Part shown: positions 7,771 to 15,840 of the stretch, one piece after another
Numbering within the stretch: the stretch's first letter is position 1
How the letters are laid out: every line of letters begins with the position of its first letter
Virus record (IMG/VR): IMGVR_UViG_3300046005_000805
Location: 1 to 21,240 of that record
Strand: one strand, 5' to 3'
Source of the DNA: a virus
Length of the DNA: 21,240 nucleotides
The notes under the pieces: generated by a model
Told to the model about the DNA's origin: nothing
The model's database searches: none
The model's input: the letters and a program-made list of their open reading frames with translations, nothing else
Program-made: the position numbers and the translations under genes

Positions 7771-8369
7771 CTTAATTTACTACCTATACTTTTTTTGCTT
7801 TGTGCTTTTATTTTATTATCACACATTTTTTCGTAATAAATAAATTTAATAAGTAAAATTTCATCAGGTAGATTCCTTTCTAAAATTGTTTCAAAATTTA
7901 CAATAGTTTCAAAATAATCGAATTGTTTATTATCTTTAATTTTAGTTAAATTTTCTAAATCAAATTTAGCAATATTTAATTCATTTTCGATTAAGCCCAA
8001 TTCCACTTGCAATACGTTTCTTATCTCATCTTCAAATTTTCCTTCTAAGTCTATTCCTATACCTATATCTTTTAAGGCTTGTAATAGCGTATTACGTATT
8101 TCTAAGTCGGTTTCATTGAACATTAAGAAGTCTAGTACTTGAACTACACTTTGTATTTTATGTTCCATAAAATCAATCTCCTGACGTAATCTCAAAAACT
8201 CATTCGACCTATAATTATTCGATTTAACAAAGTAATCATCATAAATAGCTACAAACACTTCCTCTGCATCTTCTCCTTCTATCGGTTCAAGCAAGTTAAA
8301 ATCCTTTGTTTCTAAAATATCGAAGAATAACTTTGCAGGGATATTGCTTATCGAGTTATACTTACTCAT
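7767..8369 (-). CDS. Unknown late protein, 200 aa, upstream of the tape measure gene
   Basis: I do not recognise this protein. It is acidic and predicted mainly helical, with a likely coiled-coil (about residues 55-85) and no membrane segment. Its start overlaps the stop of the preceding gene by 4 nt (ATGA), so the two are probably translationally coupled. It belongs to a three-gene set between the fibre cassette and the tape measure gene. In many siphoviruses that position holds tail assembly chaperones, which is a possible role, but I saw no clear slippery site or overlapping frame to support it. Confidence 0.65.
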   Translation of the reverse strand: MSKYNSISNIPAKLFFDILETKDFNLLEPIEGEDAEEVFVAIYDDYFVKSNNYRSNEFLRLRQEIDFMEHKIQSVVQVLDFLMFNETDLEIRNTLLQALKDIGIGIDLEGKFEDEIRNVLQVELGLIENELNIAKFDLENLTKIKDNKQFDYFETIVNFETILERNLPDEILLIKFIYYEKMCDNKIKAQSKKSIGSKLS

Positions 8370-8815
8370 TTTTTGTTAATTATTTTCTTTAAATCGGCTA
8401 TGAATAATGGTTTTATAATCACATATTGGAAATCCTCAAAGGTTTGTTGCTCTAAACTCATTATATTCCCAAACATATCTACTAATTTATCTCTTTTTGG
8501 ATCTGTTGCTCCGAATATGTATTTATTCTGATTTGGTTTGTTTAATTTAAAACTATTGATAAATGCTCCAGTTAATATTAAATCTACATTTCCATTAGCT
8601 CTTGGATTTTGTTGATATTTTTCATTACCATACCAATCCCATTTATATCTTCTTGTAGTTTTATTACTGTAAATATTTCCTTGCTCGTATTCTTCCTCTT
8701 TTAAATCTCTTAAAATATCCTCATTAGCCTTAATATGTACGTACACCATCTCTCTCAAAGTGGTTATCTTCGATACTGATTCAAGTCTGCGTAACATTTC
8801 GGCTGCACTTGCCAT
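8366..8815 (-). CDS. Unknown late protein, 149 aa, possibly tail or neck morphogenesis
   Basis: The family was not recognised. A central Trp/Tyr-rich region (RYKWDWYGNEKYQQNP) precedes NGNVDLILTGAFINSFKL. The latter weakly recalls the L-x-x-TG-x-hydrophobic-x-x-S motif of small virion morphogenesis or tail completion proteins; this resemblance is tentative. The start codon directly follows the stop of the upstream 75-residue gene, and the stop overlaps the next gene by 4 nt, so it is part of a tight operon. Confidence 0.6.
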   Translation of the reverse strand: MASAAEMLRRLESVSKITTLREMVYVHIKANEDILRDLKEEEYEQGNIYSNKTTRRYKWDWYGNEKYQQNPRANGNVDLILTGAFINSFKLNKPNQNKYIFGATDPKRDKLVDMFGNIMSLEQQTFEDFQYVIIKPLFIADLKKIINKK

Positions 8816-9043
8816 TTATTTTTTCTTTTTAACGTATGCTTTAATACTAATCTTTTGTTTTTTATCCCTGCAATCTAAACAATGTGCATCCTTTGTTATC
8901 TTGGGATTGCATATAAACTCCTCTATCAACTCTTCATTTGTTTGGTTGGTGTTGTGTAATATCCAAAATCTCTTTTGGTCTTTTGATAGTTTCAACCATT
9001 CGGTTGCACATTCTCCGAAAATCTGTACATTAAAAATTTCCAT
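8816..9043 (-). CDS. Small unknown protein, 75 aa, Cys-containing, first gene of a late operon
   Basis: It is not recognised. It has scattered cysteines and a CLDC pair near residues 55-58, and ends in a Lys-rich tail (AYVKKKK). Four cysteines and nearby histidines could bind a metal, but the spacing fits no motif I know. It is the first gene after the third promoter/hairpin cassette (9062-9111) and abuts the 149-residue gene without a gap. Confidence 0.6.
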   Translation of the reverse strand: MEIFNVQIFGECATEWLKLSKDQKRFWILHNTNQTNEELIEEFICNPKITKDAHCLDCRDKKQKISIKAYVKKKK

Positions 9044-9061
9044 TCTATTTAGGTTTTAGTT

Positions 9062-9111
9062 AAAAAAAATGCCAATCGTTTCTGATTGGCATTACATTCA
9101 TTACAAAGATA
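9062..9111 (-). promoter_or_regulatory. Late promoter with promoter-proximal hairpin and U-tract (copy 3)
   Basis: On the minus strand TATCTTTG (9111-9104) is followed by TAATGAATGTAATGC and a 9-bp hairpin (9084-9092 with 9069-9077, 6-nt loop) and T8. The ATG of the 75-residue gene is at 9043. This is the only copy with no plus-strand HNH unit beside it. The hairpin could also terminate transcripts arriving from the 462-residue gene that ends at 9137. Confidence 0.62.
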
Positions 9112-9136
9112 TACAAAATTTATTTGTAATCTACAT

Positions 9137-10525
9137 TTATACTAATTCTTTCCAATTTATTGATGCAGCTAATAAAGCTCCTGCCCCTGCTGTTTGTAAT
9201 GGACCAGCAGCCAATGCTAAGACGCTTGAACCTGTTATAGCGACTGTCCCTGCAGCATTATATCCTATCACATTAGAGTTATCAGCTAACATAGACAAAT
9301 CAAAAGTATAAACTCCGATTACGTTTGGAATTATTGCAGTCCAAATAGTTGTACCTGTTATTGCTGTCGATGCTGTGGCAGCTTGGTCAACCGTTGTAAC
9401 CGACCCTGCTACCGTTGCAGCAAAAGTTGCTCCCGTATTTGGTGTTGGTAACATTAATAATGCTACTGTAAGTGCTGTCGCTGTTGTTGCTGCTACAGCT
9501 ACCGTTATTGATACTGATGTTGGTATAATTCTTGCTCTTTTTGTTAAATCATTTGTAGATGCTGCTCTTAATGATAGTATTGGGTAATAAGTATTAGCAG
9601 TCACCCCACCTACTTTTAAAGTTGCACCTGATGTACCGCCAAAATTTCTCCAACCTCTTATACTAACATCGCCTTCTTGAATAACTACACAATTAATCAA
9701 TGTTAATTTACCTGGTTGAGCTAATACACCGTTAGAAACTATTTCAGCTCTTACAGGTAATGTTCCTGTTCTACTCCAAGAAGTTGATAAACCGTTTACA
9801 GATGATATTTCGTGAGCCCATACCATTCCATTATCTCCTGTCTCAAATCCATAACGAATTGTACCTACACCTAACCATTGGTATTCTACAACTAGATGTT
9901 GAGCTTTAGCCCAATCAAGCGTTATACCTGATGCTCCTGTGCCATCCATTTTATCTTTATTCCAATCATTTTGTAGTATTCTTTCTTCTGCTCCAGCAAC
10001 GCCTGCCGTCATATATCGTCTTACTAATGATACTGATGCACCATCGGCTTCAATGTAAAATCCATCACCTACTGTTGAAGGATATATCCACTGGTCTGTA
10101 AACATTCCAACTCTTTGTCTAACATTAGTTATTAATTCGTTAAAATTAAATGTTACTCTAAACAAAGTTGAGATACCAGGTGCATAACGAATATGGTTGT
10201 ACGATTGAATCCAATATCCTGATGTGGCAGTAGTCAAAGTGTTCAACTCCAAACCATATAAGTTAGTGGTTAATGCTTGTGTTCCTGATGCGGTTGCAGT
10301 AGATTCCCAAAGTTGTGTTAAGGTAGAAGTCAATACCGTGCCAAAAGTTTGCTCAAAGGCTATTCTAGCATCCGACACTCTTACTCTTTCAAATGAATCT
10401 AAAGTAAAATCATCGTGATTATATGTAGTTGTAGCAACGCCTTTTTGAATAACGTGTAAGGCTTTTTCTGTTGGATCTACCGTTGCTATCGTAGAATCAA
10501 TCCCTGATTTTAAAACTGTACTCAT
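9137..10525 (-). CDS. Virion surface or fibre protein, 462 aa
   Basis: A probable structural protein. The N-terminal two thirds look like a beta-sandwich, with segments such as VRQRVGMFTDQ, GDGFYIEADGASVSLVRRY and VVEYQWLGVGTIRYGFE that resemble lectin-like or receptor-binding folds of phage surface proteins. The last ~130 residues are very rich in Ala, Thr and Val. No protease or enzyme motif was seen. It lies 3 nt after the collagen-like gene and so belongs to the same three-gene cassette, which begins at the promoter near 11998. A role in host attachment or capsid/tail decoration is inferred from this neighbourhood. Confidence 0.7.
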   Translation of the reverse strand: MSTVLKSGIDSTIATVDPTEKALHVIQKGVATTTYNHDDFTLDSFERVRVSDARIAFEQTFGTVLTSTLTQLWESTATASGTQALTTNLYGLELNTLTTATSGYWIQSYNHIRYAPGISTLFRVTFNFNELITNVRQRVGMFTDQWIYPSTVGDGFYIEADGASVSLVRRYMTAGVAGAEERILQNDWNKDKMDGTGASGITLDWAKAQHLVVEYQWLGVGTIRYGFETGDNGMVWAHEISSVNGLSTSWSRTGTLPVRAEIVSNGVLAQPGKLTLINCVVIQEGDVSIRGWRNFGGTSGATLKVGGVTANTYYPILSLRAASTNDLTKRARIIPTSVSITVAVAATTATALTVALLMLPTPNTGATFAATVAGSVTTVDQAATASTAITGTTIWTAIIPNVIGVYTFDLSMLADNSNVIGYNAAGTVAITGSSVLALAAGPLQTAGAGALLAASINWKELV

Positions 10526-10528
10526 TTT

Positions 10529-11635
10529 TTATATTTGTATTAGATATTTTACGGTAAAATTACCACTTGCGTTGTTAAATGCGGTTGCTCTTAAATCGAA
10601 TGAAACATTATCAATTATATTTTCAATATTAAAAACAATGCCATTTAAATAGAAATCATCTAAACTTGTTTCGCTTGTTTCTTGCGGTATAAACGATATA
10701 TTTTTAATATTGGCATTAGTTATCAAAGCGTTTAAAATCGTTGCTATTTTGCTGTCTGTTTCGTTTCCTAAATCAATAACAGTTGTTCCTGTGATAGTGG
10801 TTATTATAGTTCCATCTGCTCCGTCGTCACCTTTTACACCCTGTATTCCTTGAATACCCTGTGCGCCTGTTTCTCCTATATCGCCTTTCAATCCTTGAAT
10901 CCCTTGTATGCCTTGTTCACCTTGCACTCCCTGAATCCCTTGACTTCCTGTATCGCCTTTTACACCTTGAACGGACATATCGGTTGTATAAGAATAAACT
11001 ACACCATTCCAAAGGTATAATTTACCATTATCTACATCCGTTGGGTCAACTGTTGAAACGATTGCAAACTCTCCTGATGCTATTCCTGTTGGTGCTGTAT
11101 CAGCTAATAAAGCTGCTAATGTAGTGTAAGTTTTTGAAATTTTAAAACCTTCTCCTGTTATCCCTTGCTCACCTTGAACTCCTTGTATTCCCTGAACTCC
11201 TTGTATTCCTTGTAACCCTGTGTTGCCTGTATCTCCTTTATCACCTTTTAAACCTTGTATGCCTTGAATACCCTGTATGCCTTGCGCTCCAACATCGCCT
11301 GTATCTCCTTTTGTACCTACTTCGCCTTGAACTCCTTGACTTCCTGTGTCGCCTTTTACTCCTGTTGCTCCTGTTGCACCATCGAAATAATCTATTCCCT
11401 TAATCGGTGTATATCCATCATCACCTGTATCTCCTTTAATTCCCTGTATGCCTTGCAATCCTTGAATACCTTGCTCTCCATCATCTCCTTTGTCGCCTTT
11501 TAATCCTTGCAGTCCAATATCAGATATTTCAATATAAATAGTTTCAGTTGTTTGAACCACATCGATATTAATCTCCGATGTTAATTCATCAACCGTTAAG
11601 TTTACTTCTTGTACTATCGGAATTATCTCTATCAT
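10529..11635 (-). CDS. Collagen-like repeat fibre protein, 368 aa
   Basis: A short beta-rich N-terminal part (residues 1-40) is followed by Gly-X-Y repeats at about residues 41-163 and 224-275. The repeats are dominated by GIQ, GVQ, GDT and GDK triplets. Between the two blocks is a ~60-residue non-collagen module (GFKISKTYTTLAALLADTAP to LYLWNGVVYSY), and a C-terminal beta-type domain follows. Phage proteins with such repeats form trimeric fibres. The start overlaps the stop of the 114-residue gene by 4 nt, so the two are probably co-translated. The near-identical repeat codons make the gene prone to length change by slippage or recombination. Confidence 0.85.
   Translation of the reverse strand: MIEIIPIVQEVNLTVDELTSEINIDVVQTTETIYIEISDIGLQGLKGDKGDDGEQGIQGLQGIQGIKGDTGDDGYTPIKGIDYFDGATGATGVKGDTGSQGVQGEVGTKGDTGDVGAQGIQGIQGIQGLKGDKGDTGNTGLQGIQGVQGIQGVQGEQGITGEGFKISKTYTTLAALLADTAPTGIASGEFAIVSTVDPTDVDNGKLYLWNGVVYSYTTDMSVQGVKGDTGSQGIQGVQGEQGIQGIQGLKGDIGETGAQGIQGIQGVKGDDGADGTIITTITGTTVIDLGNETDSKIATILNALITNANIKNISFIPQETSETSLDDFYLNGIVFNIENIIDNVSFDLRATAFNNASGNFTVKYLIQI
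10811..11515 (-). repeat. Short tandem codon repeats coding for Gly-X-Y triplets
   Basis: Two blocks, about 11147-11515 and 10811-10966, consist of 9-bp-spaced repeats such as GGNATACAAGGN on the coding strand. They encode the collagen-like triplets. A unique spacer (about 10967-11146) encodes the non-collagen module. Confidence 0.8.
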
Positions 11636-11976
11636 ACTGTTTTAATAGTTACGTCTTGAATTACTTTCAAACTTCCTTTCATATAAGTTTGGCAAGTGCC
11701 ATCTGCAAAAATTATCTGTAAATCATATACATAATTTCCAGCAGTAGGATTGAATTTATTTACTTGTTGCAATACTATTTCCCCTGTCAATGCGTTTGTA
11801 ACCGTGATATTAGTACCTGTTTTCCACTCGTGAACTATCGTGGCGTTAGGTTGTGTTCTAATTTGACAAATAATTTCAGCACCCGTAACATCAAAATTAA
11901 ACTTGATAGCCAATGGAGATAATGTCGAACCCTTGTAATGGTCTTGGAAATTATAAATTGAAGGTATTGCACTCAT
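11632..11976 (-). CDS. Baseplate/fibre-type protein, 114 aa, BppU N-domain-like
   Basis: The sequence is short and beta-rich. It includes DHYKGSTLSPLAIKFNFDVT, then ICQIRTQPNATIVHEWKTG and YVYDLQIIFADGTCQTYMKG. This order (an early G-s-T segment, a QIR strand, and an aYDl-q strand ending in a G-x-l-x-V strand) resembles the N-terminal domain of baseplate upper-type proteins that anchor receptor-binding parts. The resemblance is by eye and moderate. It is the first gene after promoter 11994-12001 and is translationally coupled to the collagen-like gene, supporting a role as adaptor for that fibre. Confidence 0.65.
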   Translation of the reverse strand: MSAIPSIYNFQDHYKGSTLSPLAIKFNFDVTGAEIICQIRTQPNATIVHEWKTGTNITVTNALTGEIVLQQVNKFNPTAGNYVYDLQIIFADGTCQTYMKGSLKVIQDVTIKTV

Positions 11977-11993
11977 TTTGTGATATTTTAAGT

Positions 11994-12001
11994 CAAAGAT
12001 A
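11994..12001 (-). promoter_or_regulatory. Promoter (TATCTTTG) of the fibre cassette
   Basis: The minus-strand TATCTTTG fits TAnnTTTG. It lies about 18 nt before the ATG at 11976 and just after the terminator at 12024-12053, so a new transcription unit begins here. No leader hairpin of the type at 9069 is present. Confidence 0.6.
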
Positions 12002-12023
12002 TAAAATATTTCGATACAAATTA

Positions 12024-12053
12024 AAAAGCCGTTATATTTCTACAACGGCTTTT
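12024..12053 (-). terminator. Intrinsic terminator after the tail tube gene
   Basis: A perfect 10-bp stem, AAAAGCCGTT with AACGGCTTTT, encloses a 10-nt loop and ends in a T-run. It is symmetric and could act both ways, but only the minus-strand gene ending at 12080 feeds into it. Confidence 0.8.
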
Positions 12054-12079
12054 CAACTAATTAACAAAACACCTAATCT

Positions 12080-13009
12080 TTATGCTACTGTTACAGCAGT
12101 ATTAGAAATTCCTTTATAGAATTTTGTCCCGATTTTTGCACAACTTACAGCATTTACTGTGTCGTACAATTCCACAATTACCGTGTTAGTAGCTACTAAA
12201 ACCGCAGTAGGAGTATATTGATACTCTTTTGTGGTTGCATTGTAGCTCAACGATGCAGCAGTAATTGTATCAACTACTCCGTTTACAGTAGAACGAAGAT
12301 TTGCTATTGCAATTCCTCCTAATGTAGTGGCTCTATTCATTTCAAACACTGGTTTGAAGTAAACTTTAGCGTCTGATGCGTCTGCTCTTGCTGTGATAAC
12401 AATGTCAGTTACAGGATTGATGTCTTGATTTACTTTGAAATCCAATGAATCGGCTTCCAAAATAGCTACATCTCTGTTAAACTGAACTTCGTTAATCAAC
12501 TGCATTGATACAGTTACACTTGCGCTTGTTGATCCGTCAGTAAACATATATGTTCCTGTGTTCAACATTCCTAATTCAAAACCACTAAATGTAGTTCCGT
12601 TTGTTGCTCCTGCGATTGCTCCACTAGAGAATACAAACAATAGGTCAAATGCTTGGAATGAATTGTAAGTGTATAAAGCACTTGCAAATTTCCATCCACC
12701 TTTTAAGTATTTGAAACTGTATTCAGGAAGTCCATTACGAACTACTGATTTAACACCTCCTTGATACTCTTCTGTTGTGGCTTCTGGCGTACCGTTGGTA
12801 GCTTCAATAGCTCCCAATACGGGAACAAAGTTACCATCTTGAATTTGCTCATTCACATAAGCTAAATCAAAGGTATCTGCGGTCAAGTCTATCGCCCAAC
12901 CTTTAGGTACAATCATAAAACCTGTTAATCTACCCTCTTGGATGATACAGTCTGAAAGCCCTAAATTCTTTCTGCTTACTAAGCAGTCTTTTTGATTTAT
13001 TAATACCAT
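12080..13009 (-). CDS. Probable major tail tube protein, 309 aa
   Basis: The protein is beta-rich, with no enzyme motif and a length usual for tail tube subunits carrying an extra domain. The C-terminal ~90 residues (from about NPVTDIVITARADASDAKVY) look like an Ig-like or beta-sandwich addition. The position supports the call: it follows the neck-like genes and closes the transcription unit with a strong terminator, as expected for a protein made in large amounts. Sequence alone does not prove the assignment. A head decoration or other virion protein is the main alternative. Confidence 0.6.
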   Translation of the reverse strand: MVLINQKDCLVSRKNLGLSDCIIQEGRLTGFMIVPKGWAIDLTADTFDLAYVNEQIQDGNFVPVLGAIEATNGTPEATTEEYQGGVKSVVRNGLPEYSFKYLKGGWKFASALYTYNSFQAFDLLFVFSSGAIAGATNGTTFSGFELGMLNTGTYMFTDGSTSASVTVSMQLINEVQFNRDVAILEADSLDFKVNQDINPVTDIVITARADASDAKVYFKPVFEMNRATTLGGIAIANLRSTVNGVVDTITAASLSYNATTKEYQYTPTAVLVATNTVIVELYDTVNAVSCAKIGTKFYKGISNTAVTVA

Positions 13010-13028
13010 AATATTTCGTTTTTAAAAA

Positions 13029-13580
13029 TTAATAACAACTTGTTTGATTTATATCATATTCTAAAATATCAATCAATACTTTAAAATAATGATACGGTTG
13101 CATATCGTCCGTACTTTCGTGCTCATAGTTTTGACTGATTCTACTGTTAAACCTTGCAAACACTTTATCTGAATTATGCTCTACTGTCGATACATTAATG
13201 CCTGGAATAGTGTTTAAAACATTCAAAACATCAACTCTAACTTCTTCATCTGCTCTATGGTCTATACTTGGATAAACTTCATCCAAATTTAACATAAAAT
13301 AAACTTCAATAGTTGTTTTGTAGTAGGTATTACTAATGTGTTCTATTGATTCTCCAGCTAATATGAAAAACTTGTTTTCCTCTGCAAAAATTAAAGAACC
13401 ACTATACTCATTATCTCCTAAATAGGCTTCAATAGTTTTTTTTCCTTCTCGAACTAAAATTTGACATCTTGGATAACCATCTAATTCAACTTCCCATAAA
13501 TCTTTTAATTCATAGATTTTTCGCTGGATATTGTCTATAACAACGTCAATTCCTACTGGGTTTGTTTTTATTAGATTCAT
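13029..13580 (-). CDS. Neck protein, possibly tail terminator, 183 aa
   Basis: I do not recognise a named family. It has alternating strands and helices (VGIDVVIDNIQRKIYEL at the start; ADEEVRVDVLNVLNTIPGIN in the middle; YHYFKVLIDILEYDIN near the end), compatible with the small alpha/beta fold of tail terminator or tail completion proteins. The gene sits directly before the probable tail tube gene and 3 nt after the 358-residue gene, which is where tail terminators usually lie. The function is inferred from order. Confidence 0.55.
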   Translation of the reverse strand: MNLIKTNPVGIDVVIDNIQRKIYELKDLWEVELDGYPRCQILVREGKKTIEAYLGDNEYSGSLIFAEENKFFILAGESIEHISNTYYKTTIEVYFMLNLDEVYPSIDHRADEEVRVDVLNVLNTIPGINVSTVEHNSDKVFARFNSRISQNYEHESTDDMQPYHYFKVLIDILEYDINQTSCY

Positions 13581-13583
13581 TTT

Positions 13584-14660
13584 TTATTGCAATGTGTAAG
13601 TTAAAAATTGTCTTGATTTTGTAAAACCTACTTTTAATTTCTTAACCTCTTGCTTTAATTGTGAGATTTCTCCAAGTGCTTGTTCTCTTAATCCCGTTAC
13701 AGATATTAAACTATCACTTCCTTTTGTTCCCTCAATCTCTATCATTATTTTTTGATAAAGCTCTTGGGATTTTGTTTCCTTGAAATTACTTCTAATTGAT
13801 GAAACATACATTTGTAAGCATCGAATTGTGAACTCTAAACTTATTGCTTTTGCAAACAACATTTTATTGTTTAGGATAAAATCTGTATAATCGTCATAAA
13901 TCGATAAGTCCAAATTCAACCCCGTGTCTTGTGATAGTCCTTCTATTAGCGATAAATCAAACAGTTGATTTCCTGTATAATTTTTCACAAACACTTTTTC
14001 TAAACACAATTCTTTAAAACTGCTCATTACACTAGCATTGTTCCATTCTCTTTTAAAAGGCTTTACCGCAATCCCTGTTGATACATATCCAATATAGTAG
14101 TCTCCTTTGTAAGTTGTGCCGGTATTGTCCAGCACCCAGTTTAGTTCTTCTACTTGATTATCGGATGCGATTGTTATCAGTTTGCTCTGTAATGCACCTT
14201 TCTTCCCTGTGTTGAATAAGAGTAACGTAAAAGTACCTGTTTCGTTAAAATCAAGGATTACTCTATTAATAGAGAAAGCCGTGTTTTTAGCATTTGAAAC
14301 CTGTATTTTATATCCAACAAAACCATCTGGCAATGTTTCTACTTCCGTTTTATTTGAAGCGTTTTTATACACTAACCCTCTGTCAATAAAATCAAACTCA
14401 TTAAAAACTTGACTGCAAACACTAACAATACTTGATTTCTGCATATTTTTCAACAGCAAATTAAAATCCAATACGTCAATATCCTTATAATCCTGATTGT
14501 CTTTTATAAACTCAATTTTTGCATAAGGGTTGTCGTTTATAAACAACCCTGATGTACTTAAAATGTTGTCTGCATCCAATAAAGCATAGATAGGATTGTA
14601 AGGTTGTCTGAAACCTACAATTCCTAATAATTCATCCGCTATTTTGTTTGCTACAAACAT
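13584..14660 (-). CDS. Unknown virion protein, 358 aa, after the major capsid gene
   Basis: Not recognised. The N-terminal part is mixed, the middle (about residues 110-210: VGYKIQVSNAKNTAFSINRV, TFTLLLFNTGKKG, YKGDYYIGYVSTGI) is a likely beta-sandwich, and the C-terminal third is helical with a coiled-coil (ALGEISQLKQEVKKLKVG). Its ATG overlaps the stop of the major capsid gene (TAATG), so the two are tightly coupled. A head-tail connector or neck role is possible given its place between the capsid and tail genes. Confidence 0.6.
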   Translation of the reverse strand: MFVANKIADELLGIVGFRQPYNPIYALLDADNILSTSGLFINDNPYAKIEFIKDNQDYKDIDVLDFNLLLKNMQKSSIVSVCSQVFNEFDFIDRGLVYKNASNKTEVETLPDGFVGYKIQVSNAKNTAFSINRVILDFNETGTFTLLLFNTGKKGALQSKLITIASDNQVEELNWVLDNTGTTYKGDYYIGYVSTGIAVKPFKREWNNASVMSSFKELCLEKVFVKNYTGNQLFDLSLIEGLSQDTGLNLDLSIYDDYTDFILNNKMLFAKAISLEFTIRCLQMYVSSIRSNFKETKSQELYQKIMIEIEGTKGSDSLISVTGLREQALGEISQLKQEVKKLKVGFTKSRQFLTYTLQ

Positions 14661-15688
14661 TATACTATTGCAAAAGCTAAAATTGGAGTAGTGTTGGCTA
14701 CGCTTAATGGTGCTTTCACAAATGATAAATCTTGCGATACTTCATATTGTGTAACTACGTCTTGTGTATAACCATTGTTTGCGCTATCGTCAGCACTTGT
14801 TGAATAGTAGTGCATTGCGTAAACTTCGCCATCCACAGGGTTCAAAATATTAGTATAAGTTGCCAATGGAGCAGCTCCTGTAAATCCTCTTCTGTTTTGA
14901 ATAGGAATCCAAGGTAAAGTTGCTACTGTTCCTGTTGGAACTACAATCCAGAAGCCTTTAGCATAAGCAGAAACTAACGCTGCGGCTAATGCACCTAATT
15001 CAACAGAGTGAACAAATGTTACACCATTAAATTGGAATGAAAGGTTAGTGCTGTTAGACGCTCCTTGTGCAGCTTGATACTCAAATTTAGCAAATGCGAT
15101 ACTATCACAGAAAATAGTGCATCCTGATGGATATTTATTAGCATCCAATGCAATTTTAGTGATTTGAATAGCTCTTGTTTCTTTTGCCTCGGCAATTTCA
15201 AATACATCATCTACTGCATCAAAAGTGCCTTCGGCAGTTGCCAAGTTAGCACCTGAACGGTTTGCAAATAAATAAGCAGTTGCAGCAGTTTCATATCCTT
15301 CCATAAAGTTGGAAATGATGTTTTGTACTTCTAAATTCATTTGCTCTTGAGCATCATAAATAGAAATGTCAGACTGTTTCAAAGACATATTGAATTTGTC
15401 GCTGTAAGTAGTCCAAGTTGGAGTAAGTACTGCGCTGTCTTGTTTAACCCCTGTGTGGTTGTGTGTTCTTGCACCTCCTAAAGCACGTGTTGCTCTAGTA
15501 GCGTAATTAGTCTCAACTGTTCTGTCCTCACGTGTTCTTAAAACATCGTAATTAGGAAACATAATAGGAGACATTCCTCTTAAAGCCAAGTAAGTGGCTG
15601 GAAATCTGAATCTAAGTTCAGAGGATTGGAAAGCAGCAATAAGTTTTGCTTGTGCTTTTACCAAATTTGCGGTGGTCATATTTGCCAT
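14660..15688 (-). CDS. Major capsid protein (HK97-like fold inferred)
   Basis: A 342-residue protein with features common in major capsid proteins: an N-terminal helix, an extended region with conserved-looking FPNYDVLRTREDRTVETNY, a helical spine (ISIYDAQEQMNLEVQNIISN), and a C-terminal beta domain ending DVVTQYEVSQDLSFVK. It follows the portal and scaffold genes and has its own promoter (15774-15781) with an ~85-nt leader, fitting high expression. The HK97 fold is inferred from order and layout, not from a search. Confidence 0.78.
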   Translation of the reverse strand: MANMTTANLVKAQAKLIAAFQSSELRFRFPATYLALRGMSPIMFPNYDVLRTREDRTVETNYATRATRALGGARTHNHTGVKQDSAVLTPTWTTYSDKFNMSLKQSDISIYDAQEQMNLEVQNIISNFMEGYETAATAYLFANRSGANLATAEGTFDAVDDVFEIAEAKETRAIQITKIALDANKYPSGCTIFCDSIAFAKFEYQAAQGASNSTNLSFQFNGVTFVHSVELGALAAALVSAYAKGFWIVVPTGTVATLPWIPIQNRRGFTGAAPLATYTNILNPVDGEVYAMHYYSTSADDSANNGYTQDVVTQYEVSQDLSFVKAPLSVANTTPILAFAIV

Positions 15689-15773
15689 TGCTTTTTTGTT
15701 TTTATGTTAAAAATTCGTTTAAATTATTTGGCTATACCGCCTTTATCCGAATTAACATTACCGCAATTCTCTA

Positions 15774-15781
15774 CAAATATA
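15774..15781 (-). promoter_or_regulatory. Promoter (TATATTTG) of the major capsid gene
   Basis: The minus-strand TATATTTG lies directly after the terminator at 15807-15833 and about 85 nt before the ATG at 15688. The leader between them contains a possible small hairpin (GGC/GCC around GGTATA) and a GAATT/AATTC stem, but no kissing arrangement like that of the HNH leaders. Confidence 0.62.
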
Positions 15782-15806
15782 TAAATAAAATCTATACAAA
15801 AAGAAA

Positions 15807-15833
15807 AAACCTATAAAAATAATTTATAGGTTT
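15807..15833 (-). terminator. Intrinsic terminator before the capsid promoter
   Basis: A perfect 11-bp stem, AAACCTATAAA with TTTATAGGTTT, has a 5-nt loop and is followed by a T-rich tail on the minus strand. It lies 7 nt after the stop of the 64-residue gene and separates it from the capsid transcription unit. Confidence 0.75.
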
Positions 15834-15840
15834 CTTTTAT

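Noticed and set aside
7767-8815. Programmed frameshift between tail assembly chaperone genes upstream of the tape measure gene
   Set aside because: The two genes overlap by only 4 nt as ATGA, with no slippery heptamer seen. Ordinary translational coupling is enough.
10861-11503. Plus-strand ORFs rich in Cys, Leu and Tyr across the collagen-like gene
   Set aside because: They arise from reading the Gly-X-Y repeats on the wrong strand.
10811-11515. CRISPR-like or minisatellite array
   Set aside because: The regular repeats are 9-bp codon repeats coding for Gly-X-Y triplets in an open frame, without unique spacers of CRISPR size.
15689-15773. A fourth kissing-hairpin leader upstream of the major capsid gene
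   Set aside because: A GAATT/AATTC stem and a small GGC/GCC hairpin exist, but the loop has no good downstream complement and no terminator-like second stem.
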